Both the position numbers and the translations under genes were made by a program. Source: Ferrovibrio sp041906005 (GTDB lineage Bacteria; Pseudomonadota; Alphaproteobacteria; Ferrovibrionales; Ferrovibrionaceae). From it: a stretch of 64,000 nucleotides of DNA. The stretch lies in assembly GCF_041906005.1 (NCBI RefSeq), contig NZ_JAYRJY010000001.1, forward strand, positions 496,001-560,000, given 5' to 3'. Of the stretch, positions 26,003 to 35,165 are shown piece after piece (within the stretch, counting starts at the first letter, position 1; the number at the start of each line of letters is the position of its first letter). The notes under the pieces are model-generated. The model was not told the DNA's origin and ran no database searches. It saw only the letters and a program-made list of their open reading frames with translations.

Positions 26003-27091
26003 TCACCGCAGCTTGAGCGTGGACAGGCCGGCCAGCGCCAGGATCACCGCGATGATCCAGAAACGGATCACGATGGTCGGCTCCTTCCAGCCCTTCTTTT
26101 CGAAATGGTGATGCAGCGGCGCCATGCGAAAGACGCGCTTGCCGGTCAGCTTGAAACTCGCCACCTGCACCATCACCGACACGGTCTCCAGCACGAACAG
26201 GCCGCCGATGATGGCCAGCACCAGTTCGTGCTTCACGATCACGCTGACAGTGCCCAAAGCACCGCCCAGGCTAAGCGAGCCGGTATCGCCCATGAACACC
26301 ATCGCGGGCGGCGCATTGAACCACAGGAAGCCGATGCCGGCGCCCACCAACGCGCCACAGAACACGGACAGTTCGCCCGCACCGGCGACATTGTGGATCT
26401 GCAGGTAATTCGCGAACACCGTATTGCCGACCAGATAGCAAATCAGGCCGAAGCTCGCGGTCGCGATCATCACCGGCACAATCGCCAGGCCATCAAGACC
26501 ATCGGTCAGGTTGACGGCATTGGATGCGCCAATCATGACGAAGGCGGCGAACGGGATCATGAACCAGCCGAGATTCAGCAGCACATCCTTCAGGAACGGC
26601 ACGGCCAGGCTGGTATTGAGCGGCGCGGCGGCAATCTGGTTGATCCAAACCGCGGCAATGCCGGCAATGATGACCTGCAGGGCCAGCTTCAGTTTGCCGG
26701 GCACGCCCTTCGGGTTCTGCTTGGTGACCTTCAGATAATCGTCGTAGAAGCCGATCAGACCGAAACCGAAGGTAACCAGCAGCACCACCCAGACATAGCG
26801 GTTGGTCAGGTCGGCCCAGAGCAGCGTGCCGACGCCAATGCCGAGCAGGATCAGGAAACCGCCCATGGTAGGCGTGCCGCGCTTGGTGACGAGATGGCCT
26901 TCCGGACCATCTTCGCGGATCGGCTGCCCCTTGCCCTGCTTGGCACGCAGCCAGTTGATCAGCGGCTCTCCGATCACGAAAGACAGCACCATGGCGGTTA
27001 GGATGGCACCGCCGGTGCGGAAGGTGATGTAGCGGAACAGGTTCAGGACGTTGAACTCGTCCGCCAGGGGATACAGCAAGTGATACAGCAT
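26003..27091 (-). CDS. mraY: Phospho-N-acetylmuramoyl-pentapeptide-transferase MraY
   Basis: Integral membrane enzyme that loads UDP-MurNAc-pentapeptide onto undecaprenyl phosphate to make lipid I. About ten membrane segments; cytoplasmic motifs include KRGTPTMGGFLILLG, GFYDDYLKVTKQNPKGVPGK (catalytic Asp pair), NAVNLTDGLDGLA and the C-terminal MAPLHHHFEKKGWKEPTIV. Start set at MLYHLLYPLADEFN (362 aa), preceded by AAGGA about 10 nt upstream and 16 bp past the murF stop; the longer frame would begin inside murF and lacks family similarity. Confidence 0.97.
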   Translation of the reverse strand: MLYHLLYPLADEFNVLNLFRYITFRTGGAILTAMVLSFVIGEPLINWLRAKQGKGQPIREDGPEGHLVTKRGTPTMGGFLILLGIGVGTLLWADLTNRYVWVVLLVTFGFGLIGFYDDYLKVTKQNPKGVPGKLKLALQVIIAGIAAVWINQIAAAPLNTSLAVPFLKDVLLNLGWFMIPFAAFVMIGASNAVNLTDGLDGLAIVPVMIATASFGLICYLVGNTVFANYLQIHNVAGAGELSVFCGALVGAGIGFLWFNAPPAMVFMGDTGSLSLGGALGTVSVIVKHELVLAIIGGLFVLETVSVMVQVASFKLTGKRVFRMAPLHHHFEKKGWKEPTIVIRFWIIAVILALAGLSTLKLR

Positions 27092-27107
27092 TCTTTCGGT
27101 GTCCTTA

Positions 27108-28538
27108 TCACCAGCCGTTGGCGGCACGTGGCTGCGGCGCCGGATTCAGAAGATCGTCGACGATGAGGCGCATGCGGCTGCCGAGTGAACCCTTCACCAG
27201 CAACACGTCGCCGCTGCGGATGGCGCGACGCAAAGGCTGCACCAGTTCGGCCGAATTGGCGGCATGGTGGCCGCGCATCTGCGGCGGCAGGGCGTCGTAA
27301 AGCGCGCGCATCAACGGCCCGCTGGCGAAAACCAGATCAATCTGTTCGCGCACCAGATCGGCGGCCAGGCCGGCATGCGCCGCCTCGGCATCGGGGCCAA
27401 GCTCCAGCATGTCGCCCAACACGGCGATGCGCCGGCCACGCGCAGCACCCGGCTTGGCCATGGCGAGCACTGAGAAGGCAGCGCGCATACTGGGCGGACT
27501 GGCATTGTAACTGTCGTCGATCAGATCGATGCTGCCGCCATCGCGCCAGTCAATCGTGTGTCGCTCGCCACGGCCCTTTGGCGCGGTCACGCCGGCCAGC
27601 GCCATGCCGGCTTCGGCCAGGTCGGCACCCGCGAGATGGGCCGCAGCCAGCACAGCCAGGGCGTTCAGCACCCAATGCCGACCCGGCGCACCGATCTTGA
27701 ATGTCATCGGATGGCCGAGGATATCGGCGGCAACACAAGAGCAGGACGTATGCGGCGCGTATTTCACCAGCTTTGCCTGCGCCTGCGGATGCTCACCGAA
27801 GCCGATCACCTCCGCCGCACCGGCCGCCTTCGCCGCGGCGGCAACGCGCTCGAAATGCGGATTGTCGCGGTTCATGATGGCGATGCCGCCCGGCTCGATG
27901 CCGGCGAAGATTTCCGCCTTGGCATCGGCAATGCCCTCGATGCTGGAGAAATTCTCAAGATGCACGCCTTCCACCGCCGTCACGATGGCGATATGCGGCC
28001 GGGCCAGCAAAGACAACGGCCGGATTTCGCCGGCATGGTTCATGCCCATCTCGATCACGGCGAAACGGCTGTCGACCGGCATGCGCGACAGCGTCAGCGG
28101 CACGCCCCAGTGATTGTTGAGGTTGCCGATTGTGGCATGGGTAGCCGCCTGTTCGGCCAGCACATGGCGCAGCATCTCCTTGGTCGAGGTCTTGCCGACG
28201 CTGCCGGTGACGCCGATCACTTTGGCTGCGCAGCGCTGCCGCGCCGCCGCCGCCAGATCATTCAGCCCCTGAAAGGTATCCTTGACGCGCAGCAGATTGG
28301 CGCCGGGCTGCAGCGTCTCGGGATCGCGATCCACCATCGCCGCGGCAGCGCCCTTGGCCAGCGCATCGGCGACGAAGACATGACCGTCGAAATTCGGCCC
28401 GCGCAGGGCGATGAAAAGATCACCGAAGGTAACGCTGCGGCTGTCGATCGAGACGCCGCTGGCGGTCCAGAAGCCGTCGCTGTTGCCATGGGTGGCAGAA
28501 GCGGCTTCGGCGGAAGTCCAGAGGGCGAAAGCTTCCAT
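27108..28538 (-). CDS. murF: UDP-MurNAc-tripeptide D-alanyl-D-alanine ligase MurF
   Basis: Last cytoplasmic Mur ligase, joining D-Ala-D-Ala to the tripeptide. P-loop IGVTGSVGKTSTKEMLRH (about residue 110), NLNNHWGVPLTLSRMP substrate loop, DDSYNASPPSMRAAF and the C-terminal VLLVKGSLGSRM motif are specific to MurF. At 476 aa it is normal. Its ATG shares one base with the murE stop (TAATG), implying coupled translation. Confidence 0.97.
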   Translation of the reverse strand: MEAFALWTSAEAASATHGNSDGFWTASGVSIDSRSVTFGDLFIALRGPNFDGHVFVADALAKGAAAAMVDRDPETLQPGANLLRVKDTFQGLNDLAAAARQRCAAKVIGVTGSVGKTSTKEMLRHVLAEQAATHATIGNLNNHWGVPLTLSRMPVDSRFAVIEMGMNHAGEIRPLSLLARPHIAIVTAVEGVHLENFSSIEGIADAKAEIFAGIEPGGIAIMNRDNPHFERVAAAAKAAGAAEVIGFGEHPQAQAKLVKYAPHTSCSCVAADILGHPMTFKIGAPGRHWVLNALAVLAAAHLAGADLAEAGMALAGVTAPKGRGERHTIDWRDGGSIDLIDDSYNASPPSMRAAFSVLAMAKPGAARGRRIAVLGDMLELGPDAEAAHAGLAADLVREQIDLVFASGPLMRALYDALPPQMRGHHAANSAELVQPLRRAIRSGDVLLVKGSLGSRMRLIVDDLLNPAPQPRAANGW

Positions 28539-30028
28539 TAATATTTACCCCCGTATGGTGCGCTGCCCGAAGCAGACCCTGCATCCGCCACAAACACGGC
28601 TTCGCGTGCGACAGACAGGTCATCGAAGGGGCGCGTTTCGCTGCCGACGATCTGTCCCTGCTCATGCCCTTTGCCGGCCACCAGCAGCAGGTCGCCGCTC
28701 TCGAGTTCACGGATGGCGGTAAAAATCGCCGCGCGGCGATCGCCGATTTCCGTGCCGCCTTTTGCAGTCGCCATGATCGCGGCGCGGATCGCTTCGGGCT
28801 GTTCGCTGCGCGGATTGTCGTCGGTGACATAGACGCGATCGGCCAGCCGGCTCGCGATCTCGCCCATCAGCGGCCGCTTGCCGCGATCGCGATCGCCGCC
28901 GCAACCGAACACCACAACCAGACGCCCGCCCGCATGGGGCCGCGCGGCTTTCAGCACGGTTTCCAGAGCATCCGGCGTATGGGCATAATCGACATAGATG
29001 CTGGCGCCATTGGCGCGGCGCGCGGCCTGCTGCATGCGGCCCGGCACACCATCGAGACCCGCAAGAGTTTCCCAGGCTGCCGCCGGATGGGCACCGCAGC
29101 CAACAGCCAGGCCATAGGCGGCCAGGACATTGCCGGCCTGGAAACCACCGATCAGCGGCAGATCGACGGATCGGAGCACACCGAAGACTTCCGCTTCGAC
29201 CTGCAAGCCGCCTGCGTGCGGCAGAGTGGAAATCAGTTTCAGTTCGCTGCCCAGCAGGCCGTAACGGATCAGACGATGGCCGCGCCGCAGGCAGATTTCC
29301 TCAACCTGCTTGCCGAAATCGCTGTCCATGTTGATCACGGCCACGCCCTTCTCGGACAGCAGCGTATCGAACAAACGCATCTTGGCCGCGAAATAGGCCT
29401 CGACCGTTGGATGGTAATCCATGTGGTCGCGGGTGAGATTGGTGAAGGCGGCGGCCTCCACCGTCACGCCATCGAGCCGGAACTGGTCAAGACCATGACT
29501 GGATGCTTCGAGCGCCAGGTGATCGACACCGGCCCGCTTGGCGGCACTGAGCAATTCATGCAGGCGCACCGGATCAGGCGTGGTATGTGCCACAGCTTCG
29601 TTCAGGCCCGCGCCATGCAGGCCGAGCGTGCCGAGGCTGGCGCTTTTCAGGCCAAGCCGCTGCCAGATCTGGGCCGTGAAACTGGCTACCGAAGTCTTGC
29701 CATTGGTGCCGGTCACAGCGGCGATGTGCCGGGGCTGCGCGTTGAAGAAGGCCGCCGCCATCAACGCCAGGCGGCGGCGGGGGTTGGCATCGGTGACGAA
29801 GGCGATCTGGTCGGCGAAGGCCGGATCGACATGATCGCTCAACACCGCGACAGCGCCCTTGGCGCGCGCATCGGGAATGAAGCGGTGGCCGTCGGCCTGC
29901 GTGCCCTTCAGTGCGGCAAACACATAGCCCGGACGCACGGCGCGGCTATCAGCCGTCAGACCGGCGACATCGAGCGATGCGGCGCGCGGGTCGAGGCTGA
30001 GATCGGCGCAGAGATCACTGAGACGCAA
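28538..30028 (-). CDS. murE: UDP-MurNAc-L-Ala-D-Glu:meso-DAP ligase MurE
   Basis: Adds meso-diaminopimelate to the muramyl dipeptide. P-loop AVTGTNGKTSVASFTA, HTTPDPVRLHELL, EASSHGLDQFRLDGV and the DAP-binding DDNPRSEQPEAI (the DNPR loop selects meso-DAP rather than lysine) are present. A TTG start at 30028 is preferred: AGGAG lies 7 nt upstream and it yields a 496-aa protein opening LRLSDLCADLSL, a normal MurE N-terminus. Upstream ATG codons in frame add an arginine- and cysteine-rich stretch lying inside ftsI. The start overlaps the ftsI stop by 14 bp. Confidence 0.96.
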   Translation of the reverse strand: MRLSDLCADLSLDPRAASLDVAGLTADSRAVRPGYVFAALKGTQADGHRFIPDARAKGAVAVLSDHVDPAFADQIAFVTDANPRRRLALMAAAFFNAQPRHIAAVTGTNGKTSVASFTAQIWQRLGLKSASLGTLGLHGAGLNEAVAHTTPDPVRLHELLSAAKRAGVDHLALEASSHGLDQFRLDGVTVEAAAFTNLTRDHMDYHPTVEAYFAAKMRLFDTLLSEKGVAVINMDSDFGKQVEEICLRRGHRLIRYGLLGSELKLISTLPHAGGLQVEAEVFGVLRSVDLPLIGGFQAGNVLAAYGLAVGCGAHPAAAWETLAGLDGVPGRMQQAARRANGASIYVDYAHTPDALETVLKAARPHAGGRLVVVFGCGGDRDRGKRPLMGEIASRLADRVYVTDDNPRSEQPEAIRAAIMATAKGGTEIGDRRAAIFTAIRELESGDLLLVAGKGHEQGQIVGSETRPFDDLSVAREAVFVADAGSASGSAPYGGKY

Positions 30029-31841
30029 GTTTCTTCTCCTGCGTCCGGCCGGTGACAGTGACATTCGGGTTGCTGAAATTGGGCACCGGCTGGCCGGGGA
30101 TGGGCACATACATCGCCTGCTTGAGTGCTGGCGATGACTCATCCACTGGCGGTACGCCGAGCAGCGGCGCGATGCGGCTGATGATACGGCCGGCAGCCGG
30201 AGCAGCAGTCCAGCCGGCGGTGGCGAAGCCGTAGGTGCTCTTGTTGCCCTTCGGCTCGTCGATCATCACCTGCACGATGTAGCGCGGGTTATGCATCGGG
30301 AAGCCGGCGACGAAAGTGTTGAAGTTGGCCTTCTTGTTGTAGCCGCCGCGCTCGTTGACCTTTTCCGACGAGCCGGTCTTGCCGCCGACCATATAACCGT
30401 CCACCTCGGCCTTCTTGCCGGTGCCTTCCTCGACCACCAGCAGCATGAGCTTGCGCATCACGTCACTAACGTCGCGCCGGATCACCTGGCGGCCAGGCGC
30501 CGGCAGACCGGGCGGACGCTTGATCAGGGTCGGCGGATGCAGCACACCGCCATTGACGATGGCCGCCGTGGCGGAGGCGAGCTGCAGCGGCGTGACCGAC
30601 AGGCCGTGGCCGAAGGAGATCGTCATGGTCTCGACGGTCTTCCAGTTGCGCGGCACCAGCGGGCCGCCCACTTCCGGCAACTCTATGGCCGGCTTGTTCA
30701 GCATGCCCATGCGCTGCATGAACTCGCGCTGGCGCTCGGGCCCGACATCGACAGCCATCTTGGCCGAACCGATATTGGACGAATACATGAAGATTTCCGG
30801 CACGCTGAGCCAGCGCTTCTTGGGATGGTCATCCTTGATGGTGAAGCGCGAAATCTGAATCGGATGCGTGGCATCGTAACCGCTGCTCAGCTTGACGGTG
30901 CCGTAATCCAGCGCCATCGCCGTGTTCAGCGTCTTCATGGTCGAGCCCATTTCATAGACGCCCAGCGTGATGCGATTGAAACGGGAGTCTTTGCTGGCAG
31001 TGCCGGGCTCGGCCGGATCGAAATCCGGCAGGCTGACCATGGCGATCACTTCGCCGGTATAGACATCCAGCACGATGCCGCCGCCGCCGATCGCATTGAA
31101 GAATTCCACCGCCTTGGCGACCTCGTCGCGCACCACATGCTGCACCCGGATATCGATGCTCAGCTCGAGCGGATCGCCGGTCCGCGAAGGATCGCGCAGT
31201 TGCTCGTCGAAATACTGCTCGACGCCGGAAATACCCTTGCCATCGATATCGGTGTAGCCCAACACGTGCACGGCCATCGGCCCTTGCGGATAGACGCGGC
31301 GCTGCTCGTTGTGGAAATACAAACCCGGAATGCCCAGGCGGTTGACCTCATACTGCTCACGCGGCGTGAGGCCGCGCTTGAGCCACACGAAGCTCTTGCC
31401 CGAGGCCAGCTTGGCCTGCACCTCGCCAGCCGGCAGCTCCGGCAGGGCCTGGGCAAGCCGCGTGGCCGCCTCGACCGGATTCAGCACCTTGCGGGGATCG
31501 GCATAAAGCGAGGCAATCTTCAGATTGGTCGCCAGGATATTGCCGTTGCGATCAACGATGGGCTGGCGCTCCATCAGCGCGGTCTTGGCGATCAGCTCCG
31601 GATTGACACCACGCGCCACCACCGGTTCGGTTGCACCGCGCAGCACGGTGAGTTCGACCAGACGGCCAGCCAGCACGATAAAGGCCAGCGAGAACAGACC
31701 GATGCCGATCACCAGGCGGCCGCGGCTGGCCTCCAATGCCTGCTTGGCGGCGCCTTCCAGGCGCACCAGCCCCGGATTGCCGGGAATGTCGGCCGGCGTG
31801 CAAGGCGGCTTCGGTTTCGGCTGACGGCGGAACAGCGCCAT
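30015..31841 (-). CDS. ftsI: Septal transpeptidase FtsI (PBP3)
   Basis: Class B penicillin-binding protein cross-linking septal peptidoglycan with FtsW. A cytoplasmic Pro/Lys-rich head is followed by one membrane anchor (about 42-64), the PBP dimerisation domain (ERQPIVDRNGNILATNL, about 91-107 onward) and the transpeptidase domain. Active-site motifs are S300-TMK303, S354-S-N356 and K488-TGS491. At 608 aa it has usual size. ATG overlaps the ftsL stop by 1 bp (TAATG). Confidence 0.97.
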   Translation of the reverse strand: MALFRRQPKPKPPCTPADIPGNPGLVRLEGAAKQALEASRGRLVIGIGLFSLAFIVLAGRLVELTVLRGATEPVVARGVNPELIAKTALMERQPIVDRNGNILATNLKIASLYADPRKVLNPVEAATRLAQALPELPAGEVQAKLASGKSFVWLKRGLTPREQYEVNRLGIPGLYFHNEQRRVYPQGPMAVHVLGYTDIDGKGISGVEQYFDEQLRDPSRTGDPLELSIDIRVQHVVRDEVAKAVEFFNAIGGGGIVLDVYTGEVIAMVSLPDFDPAEPGTASKDSRFNRITLGVYEMGSTMKTLNTAMALDYGTVKLSSGYDATHPIQISRFTIKDDHPKKRWLSVPEIFMYSSNIGSAKMAVDVGPERQREFMQRMGMLNKPAIELPEVGGPLVPRNWKTVETMTISFGHGLSVTPLQLASATAAIVNGGVLHPPTLIKRPPGLPAPGRQVIRRDVSDVMRKLMLLVVEEGTGKKAEVDGYMVGGKTGSSEKVNERGGYNKKANFNTFVAGFPMHNPRYIVQVMIDEPKGNKSTYGFATAGWTAAPAAGRIISRIAPLLGVPPVDESSPALKQAMYVPIPGQPVPNFSNPNVTVTGRTQEKKLASQ

Positions 31842-32356
31842 TACTGGGCCCTCCGCTTGTCATTGGCGGGGCGCTGCATGGCGCCCAGCACGGCGGCGAC
31901 TTCGGCGTCGAAATTGACGGCGGGCGCGGCTGCAGACGGCGCGGCTTCTGGCTTGGCGGCAACCTGCATCGACGGCACGGCCGGCGGCACGACCGGCGAC
32001 GCGGCGCTGGCGGCGGCCGGCTGGGCTGGCTGCGCGGCGGGCGCGGCCGCCATCGGCTGACCTCGATCCGGGCCCCGATCCTGACGCCAGGGCAGCGCTT
32101 CGATGGCAACGATGTCCTTTGCCGTGGCGGGGCGCATTCCCAGCAGACGCAGCGCCTTGTCCTGCAAATATTCCGGCCGGCTGAGATAGCTCCACTCGGC
32201 TTGCAGCACGCCGATGGTCTCGCGCTCCTGGCTCAGGGCGCGATTCATCTCGATCAACTCTTCTTCCAGCCGCTGCACTTCGTAGGACAACTGATAAAGG
32301 CCGAAGGATACGGCAGCCAGCAGCAGCAGGGCGATGAGAGACAGGCCGCGGCTCAT
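31841..32356 (-). CDS. ftsL: Cell division protein FtsL
   Basis: Small bitopic divisome protein of the FtsQLB complex. One N-terminal membrane segment (LSLIALLLLAAVSFGLYQL) is followed by a leucine-zipper-like coiled coil (VQRLEEELIEMNRALSQERE) and then WSYLSRPEYLQDKALRLLGM, the motif shared by alphaproteobacterial FtsL. The C-terminal half is a low-complexity Ala/Pro/Gln tail that looks disordered. At 171 aa it is longer than enterobacterial FtsL because of this tail. Identification rests on topology, the RPEYL motif and position between rsmH and ftsI; the starts and stops overlap by 4 and 1 bp. Confidence 0.9.
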   Translation of the reverse strand: MSRGLSLIALLLLAAVSFGLYQLSYEVQRLEEELIEMNRALSQERETIGVLQAEWSYLSRPEYLQDKALRLLGMRPATAKDIVAIEALPWRQDRGPDRGQPMAAAPAAQPAQPAAASAASPVVPPAVPSMQVAAKPEAAPSAAAPAVNFDAEVAAVLGAMQRPANDKRRAQ

Positions 32357-33372
32357 GCTGCCTCCCGCATGTCGTCGTCGGGCCAGACCGGTGCGGCCGT
32401 GCGTTTCGCGGCCCGCAGCTTGGCTGAACGCGCCCGCGGATTGCCGGCGATCTCCGCCTCGCCGGCCGCCAGCGCGCCCTTGTGCAGCGGCACGAAAGAC
32501 GGCGCCCGCACCTCGCCAGCCGCCTGGGGCAGATGGCGGGACGCGCCGGCCTGCTTGCCGCTGCGCCGGTCCAGGAAACGCTTCACCACGCGGTCTTCCA
32601 GCGAATGGAACGACACCACAGCCAGACGACCTTCGGGCTTGAGCAGCCTCTCGGCGGCCAGCAAGCCGCGCTTCAGCTCGCCCAGCTCATCATTCACCAC
32701 GATGCGCAGGGCCTGGAAGGTGCGGGTCGCCGGATGGATGCCCGGTGCAGCACGCACCACGCGGGCCACGATTTCGGCCAGTTGCCGCGTGCGGGCGATC
32801 GGTGCCTCGGCGCGGGCGGCGACAATGGCGCGCGCCACGGCACGGGCGCGGCGCTCCTCGCCATAAAGATAGATGATATCGGCCAGCTCGGCTTCGTCAC
32901 GACTGTTCACGATGTCGGCGGCCGTCTCGCCCGCGGCCCCCATGCGCATGTCGAGCGGGCCATCCTGCTGGAAGGAAAAGCCGCGCTCGGCCTGATCAAG
33001 CTGCATCGACGAAACGCCGATATCGAGCGCCACGCCATCCACCGCCTCCACGCCAATACCGGCGAGCAGATCGACCATGTCGCCGAAGCAGCCCTCCAGC
33101 AGACGGAAACGATTGGGGTATAAGGCGCTGAGCCGGTCGGCATGGACACGGACGCGCGGATCGCGGTCGATGCCAATCACCTGGCACTCCGCCGCAGCCA
33201 ACAGGGCCGAACTATAACCACCCGCACCGAACGTACCGTCCACCACCAGGTCGCCGGCACGAGGATCAAGCGCCGACACCACTTCCGCACACATCACTGA
33301 AAGATGCGCTGTCCTTGCGGCTTTTTCGTGGCCGGTTTTCGTGGCGGTGCGGGAACGGTCCGCCGCGCTCAC
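32353..33372 (-). CDS. rsmH: 16S rRNA (cytosine-1402 N4)-methyltransferase RsmH
   Basis: Methylates C1402 in the ribosomal P site (formerly MraW). SAM-binding motif I is VVDGTFGAGGYSSALLAA; GVALDIGVSSMQLDQAERGF, FSFQQDGPLDMRM and VVSFHSLEDRVVKRFL are family hallmarks. The long helical insertion typical of RsmH lies in the middle. At 339 aa it is slightly long, with a charged N-terminal head. A GTG start overlaps the mraZ stop by 4 bp (GTGA). Confidence 0.97.
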   Translation of the reverse strand: MSAADRSRTATKTGHEKAARTAHLSVMCAEVVSALDPRAGDLVVDGTFGAGGYSSALLAAAECQVIGIDRDPRVRVHADRLSALYPNRFRLLEGCFGDMVDLLAGIGVEAVDGVALDIGVSSMQLDQAERGFSFQQDGPLDMRMGAAGETAADIVNSRDEAELADIIYLYGEERRARAVARAIVAARAEAPIARTRQLAEIVARVVRAAPGIHPATRTFQALRIVVNDELGELKRGLLAAERLLKPEGRLAVVSFHSLEDRVVKRFLDRRSGKQAGASRHLPQAAGEVRAPSFVPLHKGALAAGEAEIAGNPRARSAKLRAAKRTAAPVWPDDDMREAA

Positions 33373-33824
33373 GGTTTGCCCTCCCCGCGCAAATACGCGG
33401 CGGCCTTGGCGCGCGCCTCTGCGGCGCGGGCATCCCAGGCCTTGGGTTCCCAGATTTGGAAGGAGTGGCGCCGGCCAACGAAAACCGCCTCGCCCGGGGC
33501 GGCCAGGCCGGCGTGATCGAGGAATTGCGGGCCAAGCTGGATGCGGCCCTCCTGATCGAGATTCAGCTCGCTGAGAAACGGCAGCAGGCCGTCGATCAGC
33601 ATTTCGCGCTCGGGATGCAGATCGGGCAATTCGTCGATGCGGCGGTTGACGCCATCGAGATAGTCACGGCCGCCAGCCACCAGTGCCGGCGCGGCGATAT
33701 CGGGCCCGAGGATCAGGCCGCCTTCAGGCTGCTTGCGAGACAGCAGGGCGCGATACGGCGCGGGAACGGACACTCGTCCCTTCGCGTCGATCCGGTTCCG
33801 AAAGGTTGAGAGGAAAAACTCCAC
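33369..33824 (-). CDS. mraZ: Transcriptional regulator MraZ
   Basis: AbrB-like DNA-binding protein that oligomerises as a ring and represses the dcw operon it heads. Two tandem MraZ/SpoVT-AbrB half-domains are visible: FLSTFRNRIDAKGRVSVPAP near the N-terminus (the DAKGR motif) and LDQEGRIQLGPQFLDHAGL at about residue 88 (the second, DQEGR). At 151 aa it is of normal length. It is the first gene of the cluster, directly downstream of the TGGG repeat array at 33882-33926, its expected binding site. A Lys-Pro-rich extension follows the second half-domain. Confidence 0.95.
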   Translation of the reverse strand: MEFFLSTFRNRIDAKGRVSVPAPYRALLSRKQPEGGLILGPDIAAPALVAGGRDYLDGVNRRIDELPDLHPEREMLIDGLLPFLSELNLDQEGRIQLGPQFLDHAGLAAPGEAVFVGRRHSFQIWEPKAWDARAAEARAKAAAYLRGEGKP

Positions 33825-33881
33825 TCAGCCGCCCCCAAAGCTGCATCCCTGGTCGCACACCCCCCTCGGGTGGCCGTAACC

Positions 33882-33926
33882 TGGGATAAGATGGGATAAC
33901 ATGGGCCTATATGGGCGTCAATGGAT
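33882..33926 (+). promoter_or_regulatory. MraZ operator (phased TGGG repeats)
   Basis: TGGGA at 33882, TGGGA at 33892, TGGGC at 33902, TGGGC at 33912 and a degenerate TGGAT at 33922 lie exactly 10 bp apart in the same orientation. MraZ is known to bind TGGGN direct repeats separated by 5 nt. The array is 58-102 bp upstream of the mraZ ATG and overlaps the presumed promoter. On the mraZ coding strand the repeats read as CCCA. Confidence 0.85.
33893..33921 (-). promoter_or_regulatory. Candidate promoter of the dcw cluster
   Basis: On the minus strand TTGACG (33916-33921) lies 17 bp from TATCCC (33893-33898). The -35 match is good and the -10 is poor. Both hexamers overlap MraZ repeats, which would let MraZ block RNA polymerase. 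It gives a leader of about 60 nt. Confidence 0.4.
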
Positions 33927-34130
33927 TTTAACGGTTTAGAATGGCGATTCCTGCCAATGATCACGGATACTTGCGCCAAGTTCGATCCTACAAAATACCC
34001 TATATGTTCGATTAATATTCCAACGATCTTTGCTTGTCTCCCGACCCGGCTCCGTTTACACATCGACCAAGGGGAGCGCCGGCGCAAAGCAGGCCATCCA
34101 TTGCGGCCATACAACCAAAAGAAAGCCTAG

Positions 34131-34697
34131 ATGCGGGCAATTCTCTTTCTATGCGCGATGCTGCTGGCCACCCTGGCTACCTTCGGCGGGACCTTTGCCC
34201 AGGGGGCCGTCAACGAATTCCTGCCGCGTGACGTTCCGGCACTGAAGCGTTTTGCCATCGTTGCCGGCACCGCCAACAACCAGTGCTTCACCGCCCAGCT
34301 GGTGAACAACGACCCCAAGCGCGTGCGCGCCGCCGCCCTGCTCTCGCCCTGCGAATTCAACATCGATAACCAGAGCCAGGGATTTTTCGTCAGCCGCCCG
34401 CTGCAGCCCGGCGGCTATCAGATCTTTTTCGCCGCCAATCCCGCCTATTGCCTGGCCATGGAACCGCGCAGCCAGTTGCTGGTGGTTTCGGCCTGCGCGC
34501 TGAACACGTCGATGCTCGAGCAATTACCGCAATTGTGGGACATCAAGGGCGGCGGTCTGTCGCTGAAAGGCACCGATGGCAAGAAATGGTGCCTCGATAC
34601 ACGTTCAAAGCCTGGTTTCTCGGCGATCTTCGAACCGCATTTCAGCGAATGCCCGGAACAGATTCCGGATGCCTTCCTGTTACGCGTGAACCGCTAG
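34131..34697 (+). CDS. Secreted six-cysteine protein, possible beta-trefoil
   Basis: A 188-aa protein of unknown function. Residues 1-24 make a clear Sec signal peptide (AILFLCAMLLATLATFGGTF, cleavage near AQG/A). The mature part has six cysteines (in NQCFTAQ, SPCEFN, AYCLAM, SACALN, KWCLDT and SECPEQ), which suits three disulfides in the periplasm or outside the cell. The pattern YCLAM ... LWDIKGGGLSLKG ... KWCLDT resembles ricin-B-type beta-trefoil repeats with a Q-x-W-like turn, a weak resemblance only. It is divergent from mraZ and upstream of rnpB on the other strand. Composition matches the neighbours. Confidence 0.72.
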   Translation: MRAILFLCAMLLATLATFGGTFAQGAVNEFLPRDVPALKRFAIVAGTANNQCFTAQLVNNDPKRVRAAALLSPCEFNIDNQSQGFFVSRPLQPGGYQIFFAANPAYCLAMEPRSQLLVVSACALNTSMLEQLPQLWDIKGGGLSLKGTDGKKWCLDTRSKPGFSAIFEPHFSECPEQIPDAFLLRVNR

Positions 34698-34719
34698 GCA
34701 TCCCGTTGAAAACTAATAA

Positions 34720-35118
<399 letters not shown>

Positions 35119-35124
35119 GGCGCA

Positions 35125-35153
35125 CAGGTAGGCTCAGGCAACTCCGCCGTCAA
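35125..35153 (-). promoter_or_regulatory. Candidate rnpB promoter
   Basis: TTGACG (35148-35153), 17-bp spacer, TACCTG (35125-35130) on the minus strand. The predicted start, about 7 nt further on, falls just before the 5' arm of helix P1, which supports it despite the weak -10. Confidence 0.5.
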
Positions 35154-35165
35154 GCTGAAAGCGCG

